From the IMG/VR virus record IMGVR_UViG_3300023174_000282, positions 1 to 44,427 of that record: DNA of 44,427 nucleotides; one strand, written 5' to 3'. Below, one piece after another: positions 15,743-24,826 of the stretch. Each line of letters begins with the position of its first letter. Position 1 is the stretch's first letter. Under the pieces are notes generated by a model. It made no database searches and was not told the DNA's origin. It saw only the letters and a program-made list of their open reading frames with translations. The translations under genes and the position numbers were made by a program. This DNA comes from a virus.

Positions 15743-17268
15743 GGTTTGTTACCCCCGTACAGTTTGCTGTAAATACCCGCCGCCGTTGCAGCACCGCCCA
15801 AGATGTTGTTTGCAACACTCGGTGCTTCAGTGTATTGGTTCTGGGTGGTCATTGGTAGACCTGTCAATATATCTTTGAGGTACTTCTGCTGTGTCTTGTC
15901 GTAGTCGCGTTGCTCTAAGAAGTCTCTGTAATCAGAAGTCAAACCTTCTTGCTCAATGCCACGTTTAACAGCACCCATATCAGCCATAGTCTTTAAGCGG
16001 TTGAGGTCAAAGTTACCTTGGTTGACACCAATCTGACCCATGTTGGAGGCGGCAGTACCAGCCTCGGACAAATATTTAAGACCAAGGCCAGCACCAAACT
16101 GACGAGAGGCTTCAGATTCTTTCAAACCCTCTAGACCATACTTAGCGGCAAGATCAGCAGAAGTCAGCCCCTGCTTGGCACCAAATTGACGGGACTCCTC
16201 ACCCAAACGTGCGGCTTCCAAACCATACTTGGCGCGGAGTTCTGCATCCGAGAGTCCTTGCTTGGCAGCAAACTGCCGTGCTTGTTCACCTGAGTCGTAT
16301 GCGGCTTGACCATACTTGGCTTGCAACTCAGCTTCAGTCAGACCTTGCTTGGCGGCAAACTGGCGAGACTCCTCACCCAAACGCTGTGCGTCAAGGCCGT
16401 ACTTGGCGGCGAGTTCTGACGAAGCCAAACCTTGTTTGGCACCAAACTGACGAGACTCCTCACCAGCTTTTTGAGCTTCCAATCCCAGTTTGGCTGTGGA
16501 CTCGGAGCCAAGGCGGTACTGCTCGGCTTCAGCCAGACGTTGTTTGAGCGCAGTGTCGTAGGCAGATTGTGAACCCTTGGCTTGAATGTCACCAATTTGA
16601 GTTGCTAAATTACGGCGATTTTCGGCTTCATACAAGGCTTGGCGTCCACCACCAAAACCACCTTGAAATTTCTTTGCATCGTTGGCACGTTGAATATCCG
16701 CTTGACGCTGGGCTTCCCGCGCCTGTACGTTCACCACGTTCTGCAAGTAGGGGTTCATGTAGCTTTCGACGCTACCGGGTGCACCAAGACCAGCGGACAC
16801 AGTACCTGCATTAAACGTGCCGCCCGTGTAGGCTTGGGGTGCATTAAACCCTGACGAGAAGTTACCCGCTGTGTAATCTGTTACACCACCAAATTGATTG
16901 GTAGCTGCGGCGGGGGTGTATGCCCCAACACCACCATACGTGTTGCCCTGCGTGGTTGGTGTGTATGCCGCAGGTGCGCTGAACTGATTACCAAACGTAG
17001 CCCCTGCATACGCAGGTTGCGTAGTTGCCTTGTTGTAAACGCTTTGAAGATTATTTGTAGCGTTGGTTACCGAGCTTGGGATAGCCAGCGAGTTAATACC
17101 TGTAAAGGCATTGGTCTGTAAATCAGACGCATCTGCGACTTTCTGTCCACCATATCCTTGATAGTTCTCTCCAGCAGTATCAACCGCCGCACTGACTAAG
17201 CCACCTACGACGGGCGCTGCCCAGTCTGATACCGTCGATTCGACTGTTCCGGTTGCAATACCTGTCAT
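15739..17268 (-). CDS. Putative internal virion protein with 29-residue tandem repeats
   Basis: A 509-residue protein. Residues 1-170 are Gly/Ala/Thr/Tyr-rich with repeated 'YTxxxx...GG' strands; 175-260 are a charged helix; 261-404 are five tandem copies of a 29-residue unit with the core GEESRQFGAKQGL and a closing AAKYGL; the rest is helical with a hydrophobic C-terminal patch (ILGGAATAAGIY). Repeats of this kind make an elongated alpha-helical rod or solenoid. AAGGAG sits five bases before the ATG at 17268. The gene lies between two other large helical proteins and overlaps the next one by ATGA, so all are probably made in fixed ratio. An internal or ejection role is inferred from context. 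Copy number of the repeat may vary between relatives. Confidence 0.68.
   Translation of the reverse strand: MTGIATGTVESTVSDWAAPVVGGLVSAAVDTAGENYQGYGGQKVADASDLQTNAFTGINSLAIPSSVTNATNNLQSVYNKATTQPAYAGATFGNQFSAPAAYTPTTQGNTYGGVGAYTPAAATNQFGGVTDYTAGNFSSGFNAPQAYTGGTFNAGTVSAGLGAPGSVESYMNPYLQNVVNVQAREAQRQADIQRANDAKKFQGGFGGGRQALYEAENRRNLATQIGDIQAKGSQSAYDTALKQRLAEAEQYRLGSESTAKLGLEAQKAGEESRQFGAKQGLASSELAAKYGLDAQRLGEESRQFAAKQGLTEAELQAKYGQAAYDSGEQARQFAAKQGLSDAELRAKYGLEAARLGEESRQFGAKQGLTSADLAAKYGLEGLKESEASRQFGAGLGLKYLSEAGTAASNMGQIGVNQGNFDLNRLKTMADMGAVKRGIEQEGLTSDYRDFLEQRDYDKTQQKYLKDILTGLPMTTQNQYTEAPSVANNILGGAATAAGIYSKLYGGNKP
16054..16488 (-). repeat. 87-bp coding tandem repeat, five units
   Basis: Unit boundaries fall at 16488, 16401, 16314, 16227 and 16140, exactly 87 bases apart; the fifth unit is slightly shortened and degenerate. 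Each encodes YGL-x5-GEESRQF-(G/A)-AKQGL-x4-EL-x-AK. Units 1, 2 and 4 are closest; unit 3 has GEQARQF and unit 5 SEASRQF. The divergence shows an old duplication series kept by selection on protein shape. Confidence 0.9.
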
Positions 17269-17277
17269 GATAGCTCC

Positions 17278-20200
17278 TTAACGGGGTAAGTACTTTTTAG
17301 GATTGATCTGCTTACCTTGGTCAGCAGTACCAGTACGTGCCTTGCGAACACGTTCCATCAAAGCGTACAGTTGTTTGGCACCCGCTTCAGAGTTGCCGTT
17401 ACCGAGGTGCGAAACCACATCGGCGGGAATTACAAACTCACCACCACTTAACTTGGCAGGACGTTTGTTGTCAATGGTCGCATCAATTTTATCTTCCATA
17501 CCATCATGGGCAGACTTGAGATAACCAAGACCACCTTTGATTGAACCACCAGTGGCTTTCTTTTCAAAGTAGTTTACAGTGCCCTTACCGCGAGTGCCTT
17601 GAGCGCCAGTCTGAACCCGCTGCCCACCTGTACCTGCGGCGATTGAACGCAACCCCATTGGGGTCATACCTTTTGGCGCAGAAGCTGCACCAAGTGCTCC
17701 ACCAGCAATTGCCGCAAGCGCCTTGGGGTTTGTCAAAGCAGTGGTAAGTGCATTTGCAAGTTTATCGGTAGTGCTGTTTGCACCTGTGGTCTTATTTGTA
17801 CCCGCAGGGGCAGAGCCGCCGGGAGTGTTACCTGTACCGCCAGTTGCTGCAACGTAGCCAGACTGCGCAGAGTTAAGCATACCGTTTTTAATTAACGCAT
17901 TAACCTGCTCTACGGTTAAGTAAGACGACTCACCTGTGGTGGGGTCAAGAACTGAGGCAGTACCATCATCATGGATAAACACACGGTTGGTACCAACTGT
18001 CTGCCAACCGCTAGTAAAGCCATCGCCAGAAGCAGCGCCGTTGTTTTGAATGTTGTTCTTATCACGCTCGATCAAGTCTTCAACACCAGCATTGGCTGGT
18101 ACGCCACCATTATTCTGGACGTTGTTACGATCACGATTGATCAGGTCTTCAACACTCATTTGATCAAGGGGTATTTCTCCATTATTCTGGACGTTCCCTT
18201 TATCGCGGTTAATCAGGTCTTCAATGCTGAAACCGCTGTTCGCCCCGTTGTTCTGCACGTTCCCCCGATCACGGTTAATCAAGTCTTCAATACTCAATTC
18301 TTCGTCGTCCATAGTGTTCCCCAAGTTAGTTTGTGTTGCGCGTGCAGGTTCATTACTGACTGGCAACGTGGTTTTATCTGTGCGTAGTGGAGACAAGAAC
18401 TGATCCAACTTGTCAGCATCCGCGCTAGTGCCTGTATCCCGAAGAATCTGATCAGTCGGGCGTGGCTCGGCATACGTGTATGTATCGTTGCCTGTACCAA
18501 GACCTCGTGTGAGTCCAACATCTTCAGCCGCCTTTGCCTCTTTATTAGGCTCGTTAAAATACTTTGCAGTGAGCGTATCGGATGCACCTAACTCATTTTC
18601 TGCGCCAGAGTACAACCCACCTGTCTGTATACCCCCATGAATATCATCGGGTCTATCATCCAAAATGCTAGTACCAATTGTCTTGGTTGGGTCAGCATCT
18701 GTCAATGCGCTGTAAGTTGCGGTACCTTTTGTCGTAGCCTCAAGATCAGGTTTAGTCGTCTCAGTCAGGTTTCTGTCAGTCAACGAGGCAATTCCAGTGT
18801 CATCGGCAGTACCCGACGTGCCACCCTGTTGACTCGTTATAAGGCTACGCAGTCCAATATCACCCACATTTTCAGAGTCCGACATGATGTTGGATGGCTG
18901 GTAGGAGGCAGTCTGTACTCCTTGATCCTTGCCATAGTTCAGCAATTCGGACACCCCCGAGGTATCTACGGGTGCGTTGGCAACACCCAGATCAGCCGCC
19001 ATCAGGTCATTCGGTGCAGTAGAAAGCTGAGTGCCCTCCAATTGAGGGAGATCAGTCGTGGCAATCGTAGGGTTGGTGACGGGGCTGGTTTGAGCATCCG
19101 TGATGTCCGAAGTAGTGTCTGCAATGCTTGCAGTATCGACACCTAAGTCAGCCGGAGTTGGTGGGCCAACCATATCAACATTGGGGTCAAACGCAAACGG
19201 GTCAGTGGCGGCAACTTGGTTAGTAGGTATCGCGGCGGTTTGCCCCAAAGTGTCAAACCCAAACTGATCAGCCGTTTGCTCGTTTGTAGCAACTTGTTGA
19301 TCGGCAGTTTCTTGGGTCAAATCATTGGCATCAGCTTGCTGTTTGAGCGCAGTAGCCTGACCACTGTTTTGTGCAAATTGAGTTGGGGTAATGTCAGAAC
19401 CTTCTACCCCAACAACCCCAGAGGTACTCTTAAATTGATTCCAAGAATCTGCTTCAGGGCGGGTTTCGCCCAGTGCGGTCTGTGCTTCGGTGCGGTCGGC
19501 GTAATTGTCAAACCCAAGGTTTTGAGAGAACTGATCTTGAATACGCCCTTTAACAACATCCTCGGCTACGTTCTGATAGTTAGCGGGGATACTGGATACA
19601 TCAACGGGTACTGCTGGCATAAACGCCAACAAGTCTTCCGAAGTAGGATCAGGGATTGGGGCATCAGTACCGTAGATGTCAGCATACGTTTGCTTGTACA
19701 GATCAGTGGCTTCTTGCACCGTAGTAGCACGTGCGTCAGCAAATGCTTGTAATGCAGCCAGCGTTTCTTTCTCATCCTTGACACCGAGGAACTGCTTGGC
19801 GAGTTCAGGATCGTTTGGATCAAAACGGTAGCCCTCTTTGAGGGCGGCGGCTTGCGCCTCCTCTAAGTCAGTTGTCTTGAGGTCAATGTAATCTTTGGCG
19901 GCAGTAGCTACGTCACCTGTTTTGACAAGTGCATCAAGCTGTGTCTGATCAAGGGGGATGCCGAGGGCTTGCTCAACGCTGGTTTTGGCGGCTACGGTGT
20001 CGTTAAACACTTTGGCAACTTGCTGTGCGTTAGCTTCTTCTTGCTTTTGGAAGTCTGCAATCGAAGTATCCAGCGTTGCTTTTTGCGCAAGCAATGTCTT
20101 CTCAAGTGTGGGAAGCTGAGTTTTTAACCCATCTAACTCAGTAGATAGGGTAGCTAGTTTTGTTTCAGCGGTAGCACGCGCATCTTCATAACCGGGAATT

Positions 20201-21093
20201 GCATCGTTAACAAGGTTAGCGTATTTGTTGACTTCCTCTACCGCAACTTCCCCTCTGTCATACCCCGCTTTTAATTCGTTGTATTTGTCAAGGTTGGCTT
20301 GAATTACTTCACGCTTTTTATTGATGTCATCCGCAGTTGTCGTGTACTCTTGGACAATTTCATTTTGCCGTTTGCCGTTATCGTCCAACGCCTTACCTGT
20401 TTGGGTAGCGTTGTTGTAAGCCGTTTGCAATGTCGAGCTAACGTCTTTAAGTCCATCTTTTAGGTAATCTTTACCCGCGCCCAGCATGCTGCTCAGTACA
20501 GAATTAACGACCGCCTTGTCGGTGTCTTTGCCTAAAACACCAGCGGCTAAACCTGCGTTTACAGCACGTTGTGTAGCGGCACCCGCCGCGCCATAGTCTT
20601 TTGCAAGGTCGTTGAAGCCGGGGATTCTTGAGGTAACCTCATTAACTCCTGCCATCGCGCCAGCGGTCAAGCCAGCGGTCAAACCACCAGTAATCAATGC
20701 TTTGATTGGATCGCCTTTACCAGTAAGTGCTGACCCAAGTGCGGCTTGAGTACCACCACCAGCCATAGCGCCAGCAACTTTACCAATGCTTCCTGCAATT
20801 GAAGTAAATCCTGCATCGGTAGCGGCGCTTGCAATTGATGAAGAAACAGAGGACGCAACAGAAGCACCTACAAAAGAAGTGACACCCCCAATTACCGCCC
20901 CTTTAAGTGCATCTGATACTGACGCACCTTGTGCAAGTGATAGCCCTGCGGAAACAACTCCTGAACCAATTGCGGTAGCAACGGCAGTTGAAACAGTGGC
21001 GGTTGTAAGCGCCCCAACAACGGCAGTACCGATAGCGGCGGCAACTCCCGTTTCAACTATTATGGCCCCAATAAATACGGCTGCTGCTGGCAT
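17278..21093 (-). CDS. Large ejection/tail-interior protein with glycine-zipper N-terminus
   Basis: A 1271-residue protein. Residues 1-170 are strongly hydrophobic and Gly/Ala-rich (for example AVVGALTTATVSTAVATAIG), a pattern of glycine-zipper membrane helices. Residues 225-420 are a long coiled coil; 420-930 are acidic low complexity (Thr/Asp/Gln); 933-1017 hold four copies of an EDLINRD-x-NNVQNNG unit; the C-terminus has a Gly-rich linker and a compact domain with SGGEFVIPADVVSHLGNGNS near 1215, a conserved module at the end of many phage tail-interior proteins. A membrane-inserting N-terminus in a packaged protein suggests it crosses the host inner membrane during DNA entry. It starts one base after the upstream stop codon. 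Function is inferred from architecture and position. Confidence 0.7.
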   Translation of the reverse strand: MPAAAVFIGAIIVETGVAAAIGTAVVGALTTATVSTAVATAIGSGVVSAGLSLAQGASVSDALKGAVIGGVTSFVGASVASSVSSSIASAATDAGFTSIAGSIGKVAGAMAGGGTQAALGSALTGKGDPIKALITGGLTAGLTAGAMAGVNEVTSRIPGFNDLAKDYGAAGAATQRAVNAGLAAGVLGKDTDKAVVNSVLSSMLGAGKDYLKDGLKDVSSTLQTAYNNATQTGKALDDNGKRQNEIVQEYTTTADDINKKREVIQANLDKYNELKAGYDRGEVAVEEVNKYANLVNDAIPGYEDARATAETKLATLSTELDGLKTQLPTLEKTLLAQKATLDTSIADFQKQEEANAQQVAKVFNDTVAAKTSVEQALGIPLDQTQLDALVKTGDVATAAKDYIDLKTTDLEEAQAAALKEGYRFDPNDPELAKQFLGVKDEKETLAALQAFADARATTVQEATDLYKQTYADIYGTDAPIPDPTSEDLLAFMPAVPVDVSSIPANYQNVAEDVVKGRIQDQFSQNLGFDNYADRTEAQTALGETRPEADSWNQFKSTSGVVGVEGSDITPTQFAQNSGQATALKQQADANDLTQETADQQVATNEQTADQFGFDTLGQTAAIPTNQVAATDPFAFDPNVDMVGPPTPADLGVDTASIADTTSDITDAQTSPVTNPTIATTDLPQLEGTQLSTAPNDLMAADLGVANAPVDTSGVSELLNYGKDQGVQTASYQPSNIMSDSENVGDIGLRSLITSQQGGTSGTADDTGIASLTDRNLTETTKPDLEATTKGTATYSALTDADPTKTIGTSILDDRPDDIHGGIQTGGLYSGAENELGASDTLTAKYFNEPNKEAKAAEDVGLTRGLGTGNDTYTYAEPRPTDQILRDTGTSADADKLDQFLSPLRTDKTTLPVSNEPARATQTNLGNTMDDEELSIEDLINRDRGNVQNNGANSGFSIEDLINRDKGNVQNNGEIPLDQMSVEDLINRDRNNVQNNGGVPANAGVEDLIERDKNNIQNNGAASGDGFTSGWQTVGTNRVFIHDDGTASVLDPTTGESSYLTVEQVNALIKNGMLNSAQSGYVAATGGTGNTPGGSAPAGTNKTTGANSTTDKLANALTTALTNPKALAAIAGGALGAASAPKGMTPMGLRSIAAGTGGQRVQTGAQGTRGKGTVNYFEKKATGGSIKGGLGYLKSAHDGMEDKIDATIDNKRPAKLSGGEFVIPADVVSHLGNGNSEAGAKQLYALMERVRKARTGTADQGKQINPKKYLPR
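18042..18297 (-). repeat. Four copies of an EDLINRD/QNNG repeat
   Basis: Coding repeats begin near 18297, 18230, 18159 and 18086, spaced about 67-73 bases. Each encodes (S/V)(I/V)EDLI(N/E)RD-(R/K)-(G/N)-N(V/I)QNNG followed by a variable linker. The constant part is about 16 residues and the linkers differ in length and content. It looks like repeated short binding motifs on a flexible chain rather than a folded solenoid. Confidence 0.85.
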
Positions 21094-21094
21094 A

Positions 21095-21523
21095 TTAGAA
21101 CTCCATCACGTATGCAGTCATCGGCTTGCCTTTGACATCAATTTTGAGCGTTTTTACAGGAAGACCCGTCAGTTGAGCAAGGCGTCCATACCTGTTATCT
21201 GGTGTGTAGGTGTAAGCAGTCTTGACTCCAATCTTCTTTAGATAATCCGCAAGTTTTTTAAAATCATCAGCCAACATACGTGGTTGTGCTTCTTTACCGA
21301 TTGTGTGAATCTCAACAATACCTTTACCGCGAACCATGATAAGGAACAACACGTTTCCGAGGTGCACAAGTTTGGCCCCTTCATCTTTTACAGTGGTGGC
21401 AAGTTTGCCAAGCATCTCTTGCGCTTTTTTATCCGAACCTGTTTCTTCTTTAAAGTAGTTCAGCGCAATCTGCACGATCTGCTCTTGCTCTTGCTTGTCC
21501 ATAACTTGTTCTTGTTCTGCCAT
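21095..21523 (-). CDS. Small virion-associated protein, possibly GNAT-like fold
   Basis: A 142-residue protein. An acidic Gln/Glu-rich N-terminal helix (1-20) is followed by an alpha/beta region: a strand with 'LGNVLFLIMVRGKGIVEIHTI' near 54-74, then helix 82-97, then GVKTAYTYTPDNRYGRLAQLTG and a last strand. The order 'own signal, HT, helix, YTYT, second helix' resembles small GNAT-fold proteins encoded beside internal virion genes in T7-like phages (compare gp13). The canonical acetyl-CoA loop is not clear, so enzymatic activity is doubtful. It sits directly before the 1271-residue gene and right after a tail protein, with single-base gaps, in the same message. It may act as a chaperone or assembly factor for ejection proteins. 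Family call is tentative. Confidence 0.55.
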   Translation of the reverse strand: MAEQEQVMDKQEQEQIVQIALNYFKEETGSDKKAQEMLGKLATTVKDEGAKLVHLGNVLFLIMVRGKGIVEIHTIGKEAQPRMLADDFKKLADYLKKIGVKTAYTYTPDNRYGRLAQLTGLPVKTLKIDVKGKPMTAYVMEF

Positions 21524-21524
21524 A

Positions 21525-21839
21525 TCAACCTACTTTCCAATTTGTACCATCGGAATAGACGGGCACTTTGACAGTGCCACCACCGACAACCGTAGACCCA
21601 AACGTAGGGCCACTTGCATTAGTTACGAATGATCTTGCCCCTATCCCCGCATCAGCCGCGCTGGGCAAGTCTGCTACGAGGTACACAGGTGGCGCTTGCA
21701 ATTGATTGACTGCGGCATTTAATTTTGTGAAGTACAGCCGCAAGACGTTGTTTAACTGATCTTGATATGCGCGGTCGTAATCTTCTCGCGCCAACGGAAG
21801 TGCTGGTGGCGCTACTTGGTTGAGTAAATTAACGCTCAT
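21525..21839 (-). CDS. Small conserved tail-associated protein
   Basis: A 104-residue protein. Residues 1-45 are helical (REDYDRAYQDQLNNVLRLYFTKLNAAVNQL), then a Pro-rich turn and a C-terminal beta part ending VPVYSDGTNWKVG. That C-terminal phrase is common at the end of small phage tail and fibre-attachment proteins that carry a short beta tip. It overlaps the start of the nozzle gene's stop by four bases (ATGA) and is followed immediately by the GNAT-like gene. No enzyme motif. It may be a small tail needle, plug or assembly protein; position next to the nozzle is the only guide. Confidence 0.6.
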   Translation of the reverse strand: MSVNLLNQVAPPALPLAREDYDRAYQDQLNNVLRLYFTKLNAAVNQLQAPPVYLVADLPSAADAGIGARSFVTNASGPTFGSTVVGGGTVKVPVYSDGTNWKVG

Positions 21840-23956
21840 GAGTTACCTCTGCGACCATCGGCACGAATGTCAAGGCGAGGAGAGCCAAGTTGCCATGCAA
21901 CACCCAACGCATCTGACGATACCTTGTAGGCCAACTGACGACCGCGTACACGTACAAACACCTGTCCAGTAAATTCCTCAACAGGAACTTGAGCAGTGCG
22001 TGTAATGCCAGCGTAGGCAGAGCCACCCACAGAGAGTGGATCGTTATAACCAGAACCCGAGTTCTGCAACGGATACAGGGTCATGGTGATCGCAGGGCTT
22101 GTGGCGGTCGAATTGCGGAATGTCACGTCAGGCAACACGCGATAGATAAACATGAACTTGTCACCATCGTCAATGTCAAATTCAGCAGACGTGATTGATG
22201 CTTCAATCGGCGCAGTCGTACCTGATGAGTTATCGTCATAACCAACTTCATGGGTCACAATATTGTTGAGATAAGTTGCACCAATTGGGTTGTCCAGCAC
22301 CCCTGTGTCTAACCATGCAGTGCGTGCCAAGTTGCCGTAGTACCAGATGTCTTCGGCATAGTTGTAGATCACATAGCGGTCAACTTGATTGGAGTTCAAC
22401 GAGCAGTAGAACCACCAGACTTCATTGAAGCCTTCATTTGTGCCAGCACACACTTGGTCAAACTGCGCGTTGTTGATGTCCGAAAAGATGTATTGGCGTA
22501 AGTCACAACGCATAGACTGGGTGCGACCGTCGTACTTGTAAAACTTGTCTACGCCCATCCAGTAAGAGATACCGTTGGCGTACGCCACAGCGTTCTCGCC
22601 AGCGATTGAGATGTTGTCACCAACGATATCAGCCTTCCAAACCACAGGCGCACCCACATACTGCATCGAATACAAAGACGAGTCTGTCCACACCAAAAGT
22701 TCTTGGCGAGACTGAATGGCGGTCACAATCTGTGATCCATGCGAGAGTTGCAAGAACCCCGCTTGGTTTGTGGCGCTCGGCGTCCAGTCCGTTACAGACT
22801 CTTGGTCAGCCCAGCGAACCAGCATGGGGTTAAATGTTGAGGAACCGTACTCAGTGCAACCCAACGCAAACACAAATCGGTTGATGTCCGAGACGATGAT
22901 GTAGTTCTGTTGAGTCGGAACGTCAGAGGCATACGCAAGGTTTGCTGCGTTGATGCCGCGAACCGATAAATAGTGGGTGCCAGACTGAGTACCTGACGTG
23001 TTGATAGCTGCGCCCCCAGCAGTTGCCGAGAGGTTACATGTAGTGCCGCTGGCATTGATCACATAATATGTTGTGCCGGGAACCAGACCAGTCGGCAATG
23101 CGCCTGTGGTCAATAGTTGAACAGCGGTGTTATTGGGTAACGTAACCGTAAATGTCACCACCGCAGGGCTGGCAATCGTAACTGTAAAAGTAGTTGCTCG
23201 ATAGCCTGTTGAAGCATCCCAATAGTAAATACCGCCCCCACGAGGGCCAAAAATCAGGTCTTCACCAAAGTTGTATTGACTCCATAGACGCACGGGGTCA
23301 GTGCCCGTTATACCAATACCCCAAGTACCAGAACCCCAAGTACCAGCGCCCCAACCTGTTAACGGAACAGCATACTCGGGGCCAGTGTTAATCTCGTAGA
23401 AAGCATACACACCTGTGCCTCCACCTGTGCCTGAAGATGCGGCTGTACCGGGCACGAGGATTGTGTAGCTACCTACCGTAGCAGTGACGATTAGAAAACT
23501 GCCCGTAAGCACAACACCACGAACTGTGGGCGCATTGTAGAAGTCAACATAGTCACCTGCGCGGTAACCAGTTGTTGCATCTGTGACGGTTACGGTGGTG
23601 TATGCCACACCACCAATTGTTTGGTTGGTTGAAGTGGCAGTTGTAAAAGGGTTAGACCCTAGCGCGTGTACGCTTGCATAGGGGGTGGAATCAAAATATG
23701 CGCCGCCACTTGAGACGTAGAACTTGAGGTTAGTGCCAACACCAAGGAGCTTCTCAGAACCCAAAGTCACCCATGCCCACAAGGAGCGGCAGGTGCCCAA
23801 AAACGTGTTGGCAGATACTCGCACCCAGCCGCCGATCTTCTCAGGCGTGCCTTGGCGAAACCGTACCTTGTCCGATTCGTACCAACCGTTCTCGTTGGTG
23901 TATCGGGTGTTCTCGCGGTTAACGCCAGACTTTAGGGTTATCTTTTTTAATGGCAT
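21836..23956 (-). CDS. Tail nozzle / packaged-DNA stabilisation protein
   Basis: A 706-residue beta-rich protein. It opens with LKSGVNRENTRYTNENGWY and DKVRFRQGTPEKIGGW (about 9-45), the signature of the podovirus proteins related to P22 gp10 and other nozzles, which form a beta-propeller at the tip of the tail and hold DNA in. Repeated aromatic strands follow, including a WGSGTWG motif near 210. Residues about 262-332 look like an inserted beta-sandwich (VTLPNNTAVQL...SGTQSGTHYLSV). The C-terminus has 'LDIRADGRR', also common to the family. It follows the lysis peptidase and precedes the ejection proteins, matching order in related podoviruses. The start at 23956 lies one base after the peptidase stop. 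Confidence 0.8.
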   Translation of the reverse strand: MPLKKITLKSGVNRENTRYTNENGWYESDKVRFRQGTPEKIGGWVRVSANTFLGTCRSLWAWVTLGSEKLLGVGTNLKFYVSSGGAYFDSTPYASVHALGSNPFTTATSTNQTIGGVAYTTVTVTDATTGYRAGDYVDFYNAPTVRGVVLTGSFLIVTATVGSYTILVPGTAASSGTGGGTGVYAFYEINTGPEYAVPLTGWGAGTWGSGTWGIGITGTDPVRLWSQYNFGEDLIFGPRGGGIYYWDASTGYRATTFTVTIASPAVVTFTVTLPNNTAVQLLTTGALPTGLVPGTTYYVINASGTTCNLSATAGGAAINTSGTQSGTHYLSVRGINAANLAYASDVPTQQNYIIVSDINRFVFALGCTEYGSSTFNPMLVRWADQESVTDWTPSATNQAGFLQLSHGSQIVTAIQSRQELLVWTDSSLYSMQYVGAPVVWKADIVGDNISIAGENAVAYANGISYWMGVDKFYKYDGRTQSMRCDLRQYIFSDINNAQFDQVCAGTNEGFNEVWWFYCSLNSNQVDRYVIYNYAEDIWYYGNLARTAWLDTGVLDNPIGATYLNNIVTHEVGYDDNSSGTTAPIEASITSAEFDIDDGDKFMFIYRVLPDVTFRNSTATSPAITMTLYPLQNSGSGYNDPLSVGGSAYAGITRTAQVPVEEFTGQVFVRVRGRQLAYKVSSDALGVAWQLGSPRLDIRADGRRGNS

Positions 23957-23957
23957 A

Positions 23958-24323
23958 TCAGGTCACCCTTACCCACTCCGGTTTGCCTTGGCCTCGGCTG
24001 AAGTGTGGACAGTCCACGAGCTTCTTACCGTTCCCGCCCCACGAGTTCAGGGGGTTGAGCGTTTCCCAATAGGCACCCAGAGGGGCAAGTGTGGCCTTGT
24101 CGCCAACGAGTTTGCCGTTCTTAAAGATGTTGAAGTCCACTGCCAAGCGTACCAAGTGCAACGAGTTCATCGTCTGGCTACGCCCAGTCTTCATGTAGAT
24201 TTCTTGCTGTTCGGGAGTACGGTACAACTCTCCTGCGGTGAGGGTAAAGCCTTGCTCGGTTGCAAACTGAATCAGCTTGCACATATCAAGGAGAAAAGCA
24301 GCTTGTTCGGCAACAAGGCTCAT
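23958..24323 (-). CDS. Endolysin, M15-type peptidase
   Basis: A 121-residue peptidoglycan peptidase. Family residues are visible: GELYRTPEQQ (31-40), SLH at 54-56 with His56, a seven-residue step to Asp63 in AVDF, and PHF with His107 near the end, giving the His-Asp-His zinc site of M15 (VanY/L-alanyl-D-glutamate) peptidases. A Trp-Gly-Gly (95-97) precedes the last His. No cell-wall-binding domain or signal peptide is present, as expected for a canonical holin-dependent endolysin. Its start overlaps the holin stop (ATGA), so holin and lysin are coupled. It would cut peptide stems once released by the holin. Length is at the small end of the family but complete. Confidence 0.85.
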   Translation of the reverse strand: MSLVAEQAAFLLDMCKLIQFATEQGFTLTAGELYRTPEQQEIYMKTGRSQTMNSLHLVRLAVDFNIFKNGKLVGDKATLAPLGAYWETLNPLNSWGGNGKKLVDCPHFSRGQGKPEWVRVT

Positions 24324-24826
24324 TTGTTTCCCCTTTTCATTTCAGCGAGTTTCTCGATGGTGCGACCACCAAAGTATGCGCCCATGATCAGCATACCCCA
24401 CTGACCCAGCAACGATACGTAGGACTCGTTGGCATTGTAGCCAAAGGCTGACATCATGGAGAACAAGAAGTACCCCACAAAGATGGCAATCAAACTCATG
24501 GGGCGAATGTTTTTAGACAGCCAAGAATCAGATGACATGTCTGATTTCCAGCGATCTGAGACGTTGTTGTCTTCATTCTGCGCGGCAGCGGCAAAGGCTT
24601 GGAGTTCCTCAATGCCGAGCTTCTTCTCCTCGATACGCAAGCGCAAGAGTTCTTCTTCGTGATCCAACTCATACTGTTTGAGTTTCACGGTGTCTTCAGC
24701 CGACAGCGGCTGGTCGATCTTGATGCCTGTCTTTTCCTCAACCCAATCTTTGCCTTTTGCCAAGACAGCATTTGAGATGAGGGAAAGACCCTGCGAGAGT
24801 AGCGGTGCAAGGAGTGCTGGGATCAT
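24320..24826 (-). CDS. Holin, GTA/3TM-type
   Basis: A 168-residue membrane protein. An amphipathic N-terminal helix (IPALLAPLLSQGLSLISNAVL) precedes a long charged helix (45-90) and two clear hydrophobic spans near 111-131 (SLIAIFVGYFLFSMM) and 138-158 (LLGQWGMLIMGAYFGG), ending in a basic tail (EKLAEMKRGNK). The layout matches the 3TM holin family seen in gene transfer agents and many phages, where the protein opens the inner membrane at lysis. It overlaps both neighbours by four bases, a membrane coiled-coil protein upstream and the endolysin downstream, which completes a lysis cassette. Confidence 0.8.
   Translation of the reverse strand: MIPALLAPLLSQGLSLISNAVLAKGKDWVEEKTGIKIDQPLSAEDTVKLKQYELDHEEELLRLRIEEKKLGIEELQAFAAAAQNEDNNVSDRWKSDMSSDSWLSKNIRPMSLIAIFVGYFLFSMMSAFGYNANESYVSLLGQWGMLIMGAYFGGRTIEKLAEMKRGNK

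Noticed and set aside
16054-16488. CRISPR array
   Set aside because: The 87-base units are coding, in frame and diverged, with no separate spacers.
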